Both the position numbers and the translations under genes were made by a program. From Thermoplasmata archaeon (lineage in GTDB: Archaea > Thermoplasmatota > Thermoplasmata > Lutacidiplasmatales > UBA184), in assembly GCA_021816865.1 (NCBI GenBank), contig JAKAWX010000005.1:1-64000 (forward strand): a stretch of 64,000 nt of DNA, in the 5' to 3' direction. Of the stretch, positions 44,127-52,906 are shown piece after piece. The notes under the pieces were generated by a model. It worked only from the letters and a program-made list of their open reading frames with translations, did no database searches and was not told where the DNA came from. Numbering within the stretch: the first letter of the stretch is position 1; each line of letters begins with the position of its first letter.

Positions 44127-47100
44127 ATGAACCACCGGGCGCGAGCCGCTGGCCAGTTCGTCGTCCTCTTCCTCGTGGCCCTCCTCCTGCCGCTGGGGAT
44201 CGCGCCTCACGTCCACGGGACTGCGGCCTTCGAACGCGGGCGCCTCGAAGCCTCCAGCAGCCCCCCGGGCTACAGCCCGTCGATCGCCGGCCGCTGGTCG
44301 TTCGCTTTCGACAAATCCTCCGGCAGCTCGACCGGGGTAGTGACGAGCCGATCGGGGGATTCCCTCGTCGTCTTCGTCTCCGTGGCCTCTTCCGCGAAGG
44401 TGGTCGCGGTGACCGACAGCGCGGGGACCGCCTACCGCCCCCTTCACTTCGTAGAGCTCGGTTCGACCCTAGGCCTCGCGGTGTGGACGGCCGCCAACGT
44501 GAGCGCCGTTTCTGGGGACGTGGTCGCGGTCACGCTCTCGGCCTCGTCCGTGTGCGCGGTGGACGTCGTAGACGTGTCGAACGCATCGACCGACCCCGTG
44601 GACGGGATCGGGCCGGGGGCGAACGGCACCGCTGTGTCGCCTCCCTCCTCGTCCGTCGTGACGGCGACGCCGGGCGACCTTTTGCTGCTCGGGATCGCGA
44701 CCACGGGGACCCCGACCGTCGACGGCCTCGACGGGACCAACGTGCTCGCAAGCCAGCGGTCGAGCAGCTCCACGAAGTCGATGACCGGGGCCGCGCTCGA
44801 CCGCACCGAGCCGTGGACGGGCCCGCTCGAACTGAGCGCGAAGCTCTCCTCGGGCGAAACGTGGGTTGCGACCTCGCTCGCGATCCGGAGCCGCGATCCT
44901 CCCGCCGCCCCGGCGAATCCCGCGACCCCCACGAACCTCACCCACGTCGTTACGATCGTCCTCGAGAACGCCGAGATCGGTTCGGTCTACCTCGAAGCAC
45001 CGTATATGCGGTATCTCGCGGCGACGTACGGGAACGACAGCCGGTACTTCGCCGCGTGCCATCCGTCCGCCCCGAACTACCTCGCCCTCACTTCGGGATT
45101 CCCCTGGCAGTGCGGCAGCGACGCGCTGCGCGTCTACGACGCCGTGAACCTCCCCGACCTTCTCGAGGAGCGGGGGCTCACCTGGGCCGGGTACTTCGAG
45201 AACATGTCGGGGCCTTGCGACACGACCGACAACGGCACCTACGTCGCGCACCACGACCCCTTCGTCTACTATGCGGACATCGTGGAGAACCGCTCGCGGT
45301 GCGACGGCCACGTGCTACCTGCGTCGGCGTGGAGCCTAGCGGTGAACTCGGGGACCCTCCCGAGCTACTCGCTGTACGTTCCGAACCTCCTCGACGACGG
45401 CTCCAAGACGAGCGTAGCGTACGCCGATGCCTGGCTTCGGGGATTCCTCTCGCCTCTTCTCAACTCCACGGACCCGACCGTCGCCGACACCGTCCGGCAC
45501 ACGGTCTTCTTCGTTCTGTACGACGAGGGGACGACGAAACTGGGATACAACGGGACCAACGGCGGCCACGTCTACCTGACCGCGGTCGCCCCGGCCTACC
45601 GGGGGGTCACGGTCACGAACGACTCCTCCGATTCGGACGTCCTCAGCACGGTCGAGTGGCTCTTCGGTCTGCGGTACAGCGGCGGGAACGACGGAACGCC
45701 CGGGTATCCCCCGATCTCGTCCCTCTTCGCCTCCTCGCAAGCTCCTCCTCCCCCGACGGCCTACCCCGTGTCGGGGACGGTGGGCAACTCGAGCGGCGGA
45801 GCCCTATCGGGAGCCTCGGTCACGGCGACCGGCGCCGGGCCCTCCGTGACCCAACGGACGGCGGCGAGCGGGTCGTACTCGCTCGACCTCGCGAACGGGT
45901 CGTACACCCTCACGGCCGCCGCGGCGGGCTACACCGCCCGGTCGCCGAGCGTAGCGGTCGCCGGCGCGGCCGTCGGGGGAGTCGACTTCGTCCTTCCCCC
46001 GGACGAGTTCTCGCTCGGCGGTCTCGTCACCTCATCGGCCACGGGCGCGGCGATCGCCGGCGCCAGCGTCTGGGCGAACGACTCCGGGGGCTCGGCCCGA
46101 GCGATCACGACCGTTTCCGGCAACTACTCGTTCCTGCTGGCGAACGGGAGCTATGACGTGACCGCGTGCGCGGACGGCGACGCCTGCGCGAACACGACCG
46201 CGGAGGTCGTCGGCTCGGCGGTCGCTGGGGTCGACCTCACCCTGCGTTCCGACACGTTCGTCGTCTCGGGCTACGTCAACTCCTCTTCGCCCGCGGCACC
46301 GCTCGCCGGGGCCACGGTCTGGGCGAACTCGACCGGCACCTCCGGTTCGACCGTGACCGGGCCCGATGGGAGCTATGCCTTTCTCCTCCGCAACGGAAGC
46401 TACACGTTCGCCGCGAGCGCCCCGGGATACGCCGTACTCGAGGCACCGGTCGTCGTGTCGGGTGCGAACCTCGGCAACGTCGACTTCCTCCTCCCGCCGG
46501 ATCGGTTCCGACTGTCGGGCACCGTCAATTCGACCTCGCCCGGCGGCCCCCTCGCGGGCGCCACGGTATGGGCCAACCTCAGCGCGGACGCCCGGTCGAC
46601 CCTGACGTCGGCCTCGGGGACGTTCTCGTTCCTTCTCCCGAACGGCACCTACGAGGTCACGGCCGTCGCCTCGGGGTTCGTGCCGGCGTCCACCGCGGCC
46701 GTCGTCGCCGGGACGGCGGTCTCCCTTCCGGCGAACCTGACCCTTTCACCGCTCCCCGCGTCCCCGCCGCCTCCGTCCGGTACCGGACCGGACGACTGGC
46801 CGACGTACCTCGCGAACGCCGAGCGCACCTCGTCGAACTCGAACGAGAGCGCCCTTTCGGTCCTCAACGCGAAATCGATCCGCCTCCTCTGGTCGGCCGC
46901 CGCCGGCAAGGTGATCTCGGGCTCCACGATCGTGGTCGGGGGTGTAGCGTACGTGGGTACCTGGGGAGGCTATCTCTTCGCGTTCAACGCAACGACCGGC
47001 GCCACGATATGGAAGAGCCCCTTCCTTGGTACTACCGTGGTCTGCGGGACCACGACCGGGGTCGCCGCGACACCCACCTACTCTCGAGGAACGCTCTACG

Positions 47101-48224
47101 TGGCCGGCGGCAACGCGCGCTTTTACGCCGTCAACGCGACCACGGGAACGATCGACTGGGACCTTGAGCTCGGACTGCCCTCCGCCGGGTACTTCCTGTG
47201 GGCGAGTTCGCTCGTTGTCGGGAACTACGCCTACCAGGGCATCGCGAGCGGCTGCGACAAACCGCTCGTCCCCGGCGCGCTCGACATGATCGACCTCTCG
47301 ACGCACGCGGTGGCGCGCCAGTTCAACACGACGCTGGACGACGCTCTCGGGGCGAGCATCTGGGCGACACCGACGTACTGGGCCGCGACGGGAACGGTGT
47401 TCGTCGCGACCGGCAACGCGAAGAACGCGTCCGGTGCCGAGTACGCCGAGTCGATCCTGGCCCTCAACGCGACCACGCTGGCGCTCGAGGGCCAGTGGAA
47501 GGTCCCGACGAGCCAGGCGAGCTCCGACGGCGACTTCGGCGCGACCCCGTCGCTCTTCGCGTCGGACCGCGGTTTCGAGTACGTCGCCGACCCGAACAAG
47601 AACGGGATCCTCTACGTCTGGAACGCGAGCGACCTGGCCGCCGGCCCGGTCTGGGAGCACGCGATCGCGGTCGGGTACGGACCGATCATCGGCGGAGCGG
47701 CGTACGGCGACGGCCTGTTGTTCGTCGGCACGCAGCGGGCTCTCCTCTCGGGTAGCCAGGTCGGTGGCACCGTCTGGGCGTTCAACGCCACCACCGGCCT
47801 CGAGGCCTGGGAAGTCAGCCTATGGGGCCCCGACCTTGCGGCGCCCGTCTACTCGAACGGCCTCGTCCTCGTGGACGGGGGACAGACGTTCTTCGTGCTG
47901 GACGCCCACACCGGTGCGAAGCTCTTCCACTTCAAGTGCGGGAGCAAGTTCTTCGCACCGCCCTCGCTCTCCCACGGCATCGCGTACCTCGGCTGCTCGA
48001 GCGGCACGGAGTACGCGTTCGGGGTACCGGGGGTATCGGGCGTGGCGACGGCCCTCGCGGCCGGGTCCCCCCCGCTCGGGGCCGCCCTCCCCGCTCCGGT
48101 CGGACCCGCGGTCGCGCTTCCGGGGGTCCGCTGGACGTCGGCCCTCGTCGCGCGCCCCATCGATTCGTCGGCGCTCCTTGCGGCGGTCGCACCAAGGCCG
48201 AACGGTCTCGCCGCTCCGCCGTGA
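44127..48224 (+). CDS. Secreted mosaic: phosphoesterase, four Ig-like repeats and PQQ-type beta-propeller
   Basis: A 1365-residue protein, the largest in the window. It has a signal peptide (1-31) and a beta-sandwich domain (about 50-265). A phosphoesterase domain (268-540) follows, with VLENAEIGSVYLE, SAPNYLALTSG and FVLYDEG in the usual order. Four carboxypeptidase-regulatory-like repeats start near 545, 626, 709 and 792. A beta-propeller from about 886 shares phrases such as DDWPTYLAN and ALSVLNAKS with the protein at 11760. There is no C-terminal membrane helix. The ATG at 44127 follows GGGAGGGGGA; a TATA-like GTTATACG lies 25 bases upstream. It likely hydrolyses phosphate esters outside the cell. 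The propeller's ligand is unknown. Confidence 0.85.
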   Translation: MNHRARAAGQFVVLFLVALLLPLGIAPHVHGTAAFERGRLEASSSPPGYSPSIAGRWSFAFDKSSGSSTGVVTSRSGDSLVVFVSVASSAKVVAVTDSAGTAYRPLHFVELGSTLGLAVWTAANVSAVSGDVVAVTLSASSVCAVDVVDVSNASTDPVDGIGPGANGTAVSPPSSSVVTATPGDLLLLGIATTGTPTVDGLDGTNVLASQRSSSSTKSMTGAALDRTEPWTGPLELSAKLSSGETWVATSLAIRSRDPPAAPANPATPTNLTHVVTIVLENAEIGSVYLEAPYMRYLAATYGNDSRYFAACHPSAPNYLALTSGFPWQCGSDALRVYDAVNLPDLLEERGLTWAGYFENMSGPCDTTDNGTYVAHHDPFVYYADIVENRSRCDGHVLPASAWSLAVNSGTLPSYSLYVPNLLDDGSKTSVAYADAWLRGFLSPLLNSTDPTVADTVRHTVFFVLYDEGTTKLGYNGTNGGHVYLTAVAPAYRGVTVTNDSSDSDVLSTVEWLFGLRYSGGNDGTPGYPPISSLFASSQAPPPPTAYPVSGTVGNSSGGALSGASVTATGAGPSVTQRTAASGSYSLDLANGSYTLTAAAAGYTARSPSVAVAGAAVGGVDFVLPPDEFSLGGLVTSSATGAAIAGASVWANDSGGSARAITTVSGNYSFLLANGSYDVTACADGDACANTTAEVVGSAVAGVDLTLRSDTFVVSGYVNSSSPAAPLAGATVWANSTGTSGSTVTGPDGSYAFLLRNGSYTFAASAPGYAVLEAPVVVSGANLGNVDFLLPPDRFRLSGTVNSTSPGGPLAGATVWANLSADARSTLTSASGTFSFLLPNGTYEVTAVASGFVPASTAAVVAGTAVSLPANLTLSPLPASPPPPSGTGPDDWPTYLANAERTSSNSNESALSVLNAKSIRLLWSAAAGKVISGSTIVVGGVAYVGTWGGYLFAFNATTGATIWKSPFLGTTVVCGTTTGVAATPTYSRGTLYVAGGNARFYAVNATTGTIDWDLELGLPSAGYFLWASSLVVGNYAYQGIASGCDKPLVPGALDMIDLSTHAVARQFNTTLDDALGASIWATPTYWAATGTVFVATGNAKNASGAEYAESILALNATTLALEGQWKVPTSQASSDGDFGATPSLFASDRGFEYVADPNKNGILYVWNASDLAAGPVWEHAIAVGYGPIIGGAAYGDGLLFVGTQRALLSGSQVGGTVWAFNATTGLEAWEVSLWGPDLAAPVYSNGLVLVDGGQTFFVLDAHTGAKLFHFKCGSKFFAPPSLSHGIAYLGCSSGTEYAFGVPGVSGVATALAAGSPPLGAALPAPVGPAVALPGVRWTSALVARPIDSSALLAAVAPRPNGLAAPP
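45760..46770 (+). repeat. Four coding copies of a carboxypeptidase-regulatory-like repeat
   Basis: Protein repeats of about 83 residues, starting near 45763, 46006, 46252 and 46504. Each has a G(T/L/Y)V opening, an AGA(T/S)VWAN strand, an NGSY box and a GxxVxGVDF ending. The DNA has diverged, so this is not a recent duplication. Confidence 0.7.
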
Positions 48225-48417
48225 GGCGCCGGACGCGTGGGTCCCCGAGCCGAAGAAGGTCGCGGGGGTCGGTCGGGAACGAGTTCCGGCACGGAGGTCG
48301 GACGGGCCCGAACGATCGCCCTCGTCTCTCCGGTCTTGTCAGGACGCCGATGCTCGACCGGGACCGGCCTCGAGGCCGGCTTCGGGCCCGTACGCGGTCC
48401 GGAACCCGGGGCAAGGA

Positions 48418-48426
48418 GCTATCTTT
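48418..48426 (+). promoter_or_regulatory. TATA-like box of the SIS-domain gene
   Basis: GCTATCTTT, about 25 bases before the GTG at 48447. Confidence 0.4.
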
Positions 48427-48446
48427 CGGAGCCCCTCTGCGGGGAG

Positions 48447-49541
48447 GTGGAGATCGAACTCCCCGGGCCCGAGGACCCGAAGCCCCCCTACGGACGAACC
48501 GTACACCCTTACTTTCTTCACGACATGATCCGTTCGCAGCCCCGCGCGATCGCTGCGACGGTACGGGAGGCCCAGCGGCGGGCCCGATCGATCTCGGCGC
48601 CGCCCGCGGGGCGCCCTCTCCTCTTCGTCGGCATGGGCACGTCGTTCCACGCCGCGGTCGCGAGCGCGAGGGGGGCCGAAGCGGCGTTCGGCCCGGGACG
48701 ACCGTGCCGTCCGGTCGACGCGTTTGAGCTTCTCCTCGAACCGGACCGGATCACGGGAGCCGGAGCGGCGATCGTCTTCTCGTCATCGGGCGAGACCGCG
48801 CTCACCCTCCGGGCTCAGGAGGCCCTCCGCGCCGGCGGCGTGCCGCAGACTCTGATCACGGGCACCGCTCGCAGTCGGTCGGCGGAGCTGGCCGACCATG
48901 TCGTCCTCACGCAGGAAGCGACGGAAGCGGCCTGGGTCCACACGGTGAGCTACACGACCGCGGTCGCGGCCGCCCTCTCGCTCGAGCGAGAGTGGGCGGG
49001 CCGGCCGGCGGACGACCTCTTGGCGGTCGACGCGGCGGTGGCGAGCACGGTCGAGCGCGAGACCGACTGGAAGCGGCTCGCCGAAGGAGTGCGCGACTGC
49101 CCGAAGTTCCTCTGCCTCGGCTCCGGGTACGCCGAGGCCACGGCCCGGGAGGCCGCGCTCAAGCTCCGGGAAGGTGCGGCGAGGTTCGTCGCCTGGACCG
49201 GGGTGGAAGAGTTCCTCCACGGGGTCCTCCCTTCCGTCGGTCCCGGCACGGCCGTGCTGGCGCTCGCGACGTCTCCCGTCGAGCGGCGCCGGGCCGAGAC
49301 GGCCGTGCGGGCCGCAGGGCGGGCCGGGGCGAAGACCGCATGGTTCCACCGGGGGCCTCCAGATCCCGGCACCGAAGAGTTCGAGCTCCCGGCCGTCACC
49401 GGCTCCCTCACCCCTCTGGTGGATGTCGTTCCGTTCCAGTTCCTGACGTACTGGCTCGCGGTCGGTGAGAACCGTAACCCCGACGTCATGGGGTTTGACG
49501 ATCCCCGGATTCTCGCCGCGCGCCGTACGTACGGGATCTGA
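48447..49541 (+). CDS. SIS-domain sugar isomerase (GlmS isomerase-like, no glutaminase domain)
   Basis: A 364-residue protein with two SIS domains like the isomerase half of GlmS: GMGTSFHAAVASARGAE, SSSGETALTL, GSGYAEATAREAALKLREGA and EFLHGVLPS with the conserved Glu and His. The N-terminal glutaminase domain is missing, so it would use ammonia or a different nitrogen source, or act as an aldose-ketose isomerase such as AgaS. The GTG at 48447 is placed about 25 bases below GCTATCTTT and just before HPYFLHDMIRSQP, the usual entry to this fold. The longer upstream frame is noise. Confidence 0.85.
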   Translation: MEIELPGPEDPKPPYGRTVHPYFLHDMIRSQPRAIAATVREAQRRARSISAPPAGRPLLFVGMGTSFHAAVASARGAEAAFGPGRPCRPVDAFELLLEPDRITGAGAAIVFSSSGETALTLRAQEALRAGGVPQTLITGTARSRSAELADHVVLTQEATEAAWVHTVSYTTAVAAALSLEREWAGRPADDLLAVDAAVASTVERETDWKRLAEGVRDCPKFLCLGSGYAEATAREAALKLREGAARFVAWTGVEEFLHGVLPSVGPGTAVLALATSPVERRRAETAVRAAGRAGAKTAWFHRGPPDPGTEEFELPAVTGSLTPLVDVVPFQFLTYWLAVGENRNPDVMGFDDPRILAARRTYGI

Positions 49542-49629
49542 CGCCGCTCGACGCCGATGGCCTCACGGCCGTTCCCGGCCCCCGAGCGGCTCGGGCCCGG
49601 GCGAAGCGACGCCCCTCGACCGGCCCCCC

Positions 49630-50403
49630 TCACGCGATCGTGTCGAGCCGGGGGATGTCGAAGTAGCCCTTCAGTCGGGCACCGAGCGTTGGGGCAGCGG
49701 AGTGGAGGCCGCACTCCTTGGTCCCTTCCTCCCACCACCAGCGACCGCTGCGGGGGTCGGCTTCGGCGGGGACGGCCCGAGTGCAGGGAGCGCACCCGAT
49801 GCTGACGAATCCCCGGGAGTGGAGCGCGCTCACGGGCACCCCGTGTTGGCGCACGTAGCGCTGGACGTCGTCCCAGCTCCAATCGCTGAGCGGGCTCACC
49901 TTGTACATCCCCGGGTGGGAGGGGTCGGCGGCGAATTTGGGCGTGGTCGACCGCTCGGCCGACTGATCGCGTCGCAGGCCGACAATCCACGCTTGGGCGC
50001 CCTTCAGCGCCCGGTCGAGCGGTCGGACCTTTCGTACCGAGCAACAGAGCTTGCGACTCTCGACGGAGTCGTAGAAGAGGTTCGGCCCCCTCTCGTTCAC
50101 CATCCGTTCGACCTCACCGGCCTCGGGGAAGACGAGCTCGATCGGCACGCCGTACGTGCGTCGTGCCTCCGCGATGAGGTCGTAGGTCTCGGGGAAGAGC
50201 CGGCCCGTGTCCAGGCTCACGATGCGGATCCCGCCCGCGCCCGCCAGCCGGCCGCGCGCGATCATGTCGAGAACGACCATGTCCTCGGCGCCGAAGCTGC
50301 AGGCGAACACCGCGGTCCCCGGGAACCGCTCCGCGGTCCAACGGACCAGCTGCTCGGCGCTCGCCGCCTCCCACTCCGCCCCCGTCACCTCGGACGCCAA
50401 CAT
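49630..50403 (-). CDS. cysH: APS/PAPS reductase with iron-sulfur cysteines
   Basis: A 257-residue sulfonucleotide reductase that turns APS (or PAPS) into sulfite. It has the PP-loop-like SFGAED (36-41) and the [4Fe-4S] ligands CC (120-121) and CxxC (204-207) of APS-using enzymes. The catalytic Cys231 is in ECGLH, which forms the thiosulfonate intermediate. The iron-sulfur set points to APS as substrate and not PAPS. The ATG at 50403 is preceded by the TATA-like CCTTATAC about 25 bases above, so the message is leaderless. It is divergent from a ComA-type gene that would use sulfite. Thioredoxin or a similar donor is needed; none is adjacent. Confidence 0.95.
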   Translation of the reverse strand: MLASEVTGAEWEAASAEQLVRWTAERFPGTAVFACSFGAEDMVVLDMIARGRLAGAGGIRIVSLDTGRLFPETYDLIAEARRTYGVPIELVFPEAGEVERMVNERGPNLFYDSVESRKLCCSVRKVRPLDRALKGAQAWIVGLRRDQSAERSTTPKFAADPSHPGMYKVSPLSDWSWDDVQRYVRQHGVPVSALHSRGFVSIGCAPCTRAVPAEADPRSGRWWWEEGTKECGLHSAAPTLGARLKGYFDIPRLDTIA

Positions 50404-50424
50404 CGTCCCCCGTTCGTCCGTGGA

Positions 50425-50432
50425 GTATAAGG
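50425..50432 (-). promoter_or_regulatory. TATA box of cysH
   Basis: CCTTATAC on the minus strand, centred about 25 bases before the ATG at 50403. It lies in the AT-rich region shared with the divergent gene. Confidence 0.6.
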
Positions 50433-50465
50433 GCTCAATTACCGCACCCTATATCGAGATGCAGA

Positions 50466-50508
50466 TGGTAAAATATCGTCTAGTATACGACCGATACAAC
50501 TAATACTT
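50466..50508 (+). promoter_or_regulatory. AT-rich control region with several TATA-like elements
   Basis: GTAAAATATC, TAGTATACG and ACTAATACTT lie within 45 bases. The last is about 33 bases before the ATG at 50537. This is by far the most AT-rich stretch in the window and could bind a regulator that controls both divergent genes. Confidence 0.5.
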
Positions 50509-50536
50509 GCATGTAGGATGGCCCTTTAGGGTCCAC

Positions 50537-51526
50537 ATGGGGTTCCTAGAGACCGTCATTTCGGCCCCTCGCACGAAGCCCCGCCGACGCGGGCTGACGA
50601 TGGTGCTCGACCGCCTCGCCGGGGACCCGCGACCGTTCGTCGAGGCGCTCGCACCGTACATCGACGTCGTCAAGATCGGCTGGGGGATCCCGGTCCTGCT
50701 CCAGGACGCCGTCCTCTCCCGGCGCGTGGCGCTGTACCGGGACCACGACATCCACGTCTCGAACGGGGGGACCCTTCTCGAGCTCGCGGTCGCGAAGGGC
50801 CGCCACCGAAAGGCGCTCGAGGGGTTCGTCCGCGCCGGGTTCGACACGGTCGAACTGAGCGAGGGGGTGATCGACATACCCGCCCGCGTCCAGCGGGAGA
50901 TCGTCGAGTTCGTCCGCTCCAAAGGACTCCGCCTCCACTGGGAGGTCGGCCGAAAGAGCCTTCACCACCAGTTGAGCCTCGAAGAGACGATCGTGAGGTC
51001 CCAGCGCGCGCTCGACTTCCGGCCGGAGACCCTGATCATCGAGGGCCGGGAGAGCGGGAAGGGGGTGGAGATCTACGACGACGGGGGGGCGATCAAGTGG
51101 GACTGGGTGGACCGGCTGCGTGCAGCGGTGCCGCCCGACTTCCTCATGTTCGAGACGCCGCTCGAGATCCAGCAGACGGAGATGGTGCTTCGCCTCGGGC
51201 CCGACGTCAACCTCGGGAACATCTCGTTCTCCAGCGTGGCGGCGCTCGAGACCCAGCGCGAAGGATTGCGGGGCGACACGTTCGGGGTCGTCGCTCCCGT
51301 GCCCCAGACGGTCGTGAGCCCGGCGGGGAAGTTCGTCTACCACATCCTGAGGACCCAGGGCGTCCTCGACCAGGGCAGGATCATGGAGCTCACGGGCCTC
51401 AACCGCCGGACGGTCCAGTACGCGCTCGATGCGCTCGTCTTTGCCCGCGCGGTGAGGGTCGGGAAGGACTCCCGCGATCTGAGGCGTCGTCTGTACGAGT
51501 GCGTGTCGAACCTGCCCGCGGAGTGA
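50537..51526 (+). CDS. Phosphosulfolactate synthase (ComA)-like protein fused to a winged helix
   Basis: A 329-residue protein. Residues 1-258 match the ComA TIM barrel, which adds sulfite to PEP to give phosphosulfolactate. The visible matches are YIDVVKIGWGIPVLL, GTLLELAVAKGR, GFDTVELSEG, LHWEVGRKS, IIEGRESGKGVEIYD and NLGNISF. Residues 259-329 form a winged-helix domain (RIMELTGLNRRTVQYALDAL with a basic wing), which normal ComA (about 250 residues) lacks. It may be an enzyme that also controls transcription, or a sulfite/PEP-sensing regulator derived from ComA. The ATG at 50537 is preferred; a TTG at 50507 overlaps the promoter. Confidence 0.85.
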   Translation: MGFLETVISAPRTKPRRRGLTMVLDRLAGDPRPFVEALAPYIDVVKIGWGIPVLLQDAVLSRRVALYRDHDIHVSNGGTLLELAVAKGRHRKALEGFVRAGFDTVELSEGVIDIPARVQREIVEFVRSKGLRLHWEVGRKSLHHQLSLEETIVRSQRALDFRPETLIIEGRESGKGVEIYDDGGAIKWDWVDRLRAAVPPDFLMFETPLEIQQTEMVLRLGPDVNLGNISFSSVAALETQREGLRGDTFGVVAPVPQTVVSPAGKFVYHILRTQGVLDQGRIMELTGLNRRTVQYALDALVFARAVRVGKDSRDLRRRLYECVSNLPAE

Positions 51527-51602
51527 CGAGAGCTCCCGGTGGGGGCCGACCGGCGCCCGTCGCCGCGAGGACGGGCCCCGTCCGCGGGGCGGACACGGCC
51601 GC

Positions 51603-52526
51603 CTACGGGGTCACGGGGCGGCCAAGGCACTCGAGGCAGAACGTTGGTTGTCCGTGGTTCCGCAGGGAGCGGAGACAATCTTCGCAGAGGAGCCGAGCGC
51701 AGCCCGCGCAACGGCCGCGCGGTCGGTCGGCGGGAAGCGGGCGCTCGCAGTCCGCGCACCGCGGAGCCCGGGGCGACCGGTTCTCCGTCGGGGATCGGGA
51801 CCAGGAGGAGGCCGTGGGATGGGCGATCGTCGTCCATTCCGCGAGCGCGTCGGCGACATCCGGGGGAAGTTGAGGGTCCCGGGGGCTACCCGCGGGCGCG
51901 ACCGGCCGCGGTGTCGCGGGGGTCAGCGACGACAGTTGCGCGAGCCCGGACGACGCACGGGCTGGAGGAGCCGGGGCCGGGACCGCCCGGGGGGCCGCGC
52001 GGCCCATCTGTCCGGGCGGACCCTCCCACCACGGCGGGGTCGACGGGGTCGGCCGGGCCGCCCGAGGCCGAGGAAGGGGTTCCGGGTCCGGAACGCGAAC
52101 GGGGCTCGGCCCCGGGGGCCCCGCCGGTTCCTCCGGGCGCGCCGGGGCTTCGGTCGCCTCCGCGAAGAACAGGGAAAAGACCCCCGCTACCAGCAGCGTG
52201 GCCCCCACCCCGACGATCAGCATCCAGAGCTCGAGGCGGTGGCCCGGGGTCGACGCTTCCTGGATGGCGGTAAAGAGGCCGTAGGCCAGCAAGAATCCAC
52301 CGAGACCAAGGAGCGGCAACGCTCCTTTCGTGTTGATCCGCTCGTTCTCCCCGTCGTACTCGCGGCGGTACTCGGGGGCCGTACGCCGCGCGGCCGCCCT
52401 CCCGACGGGCCGCCTCGAATCGGCCGACGGGGTCCGGTCGCGCGGTGTCTCCCGGCGCCCGAAGCTCGCCGACGCCGGCTCGGCCCATTGACGGTGGGTC
52501 GCGTTCCCCTCCGACACGGAGACCAC
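51603..52526 (-). CDS. Membrane protein with C-terminal zinc-finger domain
   Basis: A 307-residue protein with a basic N-terminus, two membrane helices (about 69-88 and 99-121), a long Pro/Ala-rich linker (about 125-230) and a cysteine-rich tail (CADC, CAGC, CEDC, CLEC) like a double zinc finger or B-box. Both ends would be cytoplasmic. It starts at a GTG at 52526. The linker has the low-complexity composition of GC-rich archaea, so its length is uncertain. The function is unknown. It may belong to the same family style as the zinc-head proteins elsewhere in the window. Confidence 0.7.
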   Translation of the reverse strand: MVSVSEGNATHRQWAEPASASFGRRETPRDRTPSADSRRPVGRAAARRTAPEYRREYDGENERINTKGALPLLGLGGFLLAYGLFTAIQEASTPGHRLELWMLIVGVGATLLVAGVFSLFFAEATEAPARPEEPAGPPGPSPVRVPDPEPLPRPRAARPTPSTPPWWEGPPGQMGRAAPRAVPAPAPPARASSGLAQLSSLTPATPRPVAPAGSPRDPQLPPDVADALAEWTTIAHPTASSWSRSPTENRSPRAPRCADCERPLPADRPRGRCAGCARLLCEDCLRSLRNHGQPTFCLECLGRPVTP

Positions 52527-52856
52527 CGACTACCCCGCTGCGGCCGGTCCGCTCGGACGGTCTCGACCGGCCACCGGCCGGGGGAATCTTCGAGGGGCAA
52601 GGCGCCCCGGCAACCGCCATCGGTCGTCCGGCGTCCGGGGCGCGTCCACTGGCCCACGCAGCACGGAGCCGCCCCCGACCCGCCCCGACTCAGGTGGCCG
52701 CCGTGACGCAGGACCGGGGAGGGTCGCGGGGCCGGCCGTCGAGGGGCGGACCGGAAGGCACCCGACCCCCGGCGGACGGCGCCCGCCCTCGGCTCCCCTC
52801 GACGGCCGACTCGCGTTCATCCGGGGGCTCCCTCGCGACGGAACATGATTCCATAG
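52527..52856 (+). other. Intergenic stretch, no gene seen
   Basis: About 330 bases between divergent genes. Only shadow frames are present. The right end leads into the TATA/palindrome region at 52858-52880. Confidence 0.4.
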
Positions 52857-52857
52857 G

Positions 52858-52880
52858 TTATTATACGCATCCATGCGTAT
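52858..52880 (+). promoter_or_regulatory. TATA box overlapping a perfect 8-bp palindrome (candidate operator)
   Basis: TTATTATAC (52858-52866) is the TATA-like element. ATACGCAT (52863-52870) and ATGCGTAT (52873-52880) form a perfect inverted repeat separated by two bases, beginning inside the TATA element. The ATG at 52907 lies about 45 bases below. A dimeric regulator bound here would block transcription factor access. Confidence 0.6.
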
Positions 52881-52906
52881 TTGATTCGCCTCGGGAGTGG
52901 GGTCGT

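Noticed and set aside
45760-46770. Regularly spaced repeats that could suggest a CRISPR array or DNA tandem repeat
   Set aside because: The period is about 245 bases, the copies differ in DNA and the reading frame is continuous. These are protein domain repeats.
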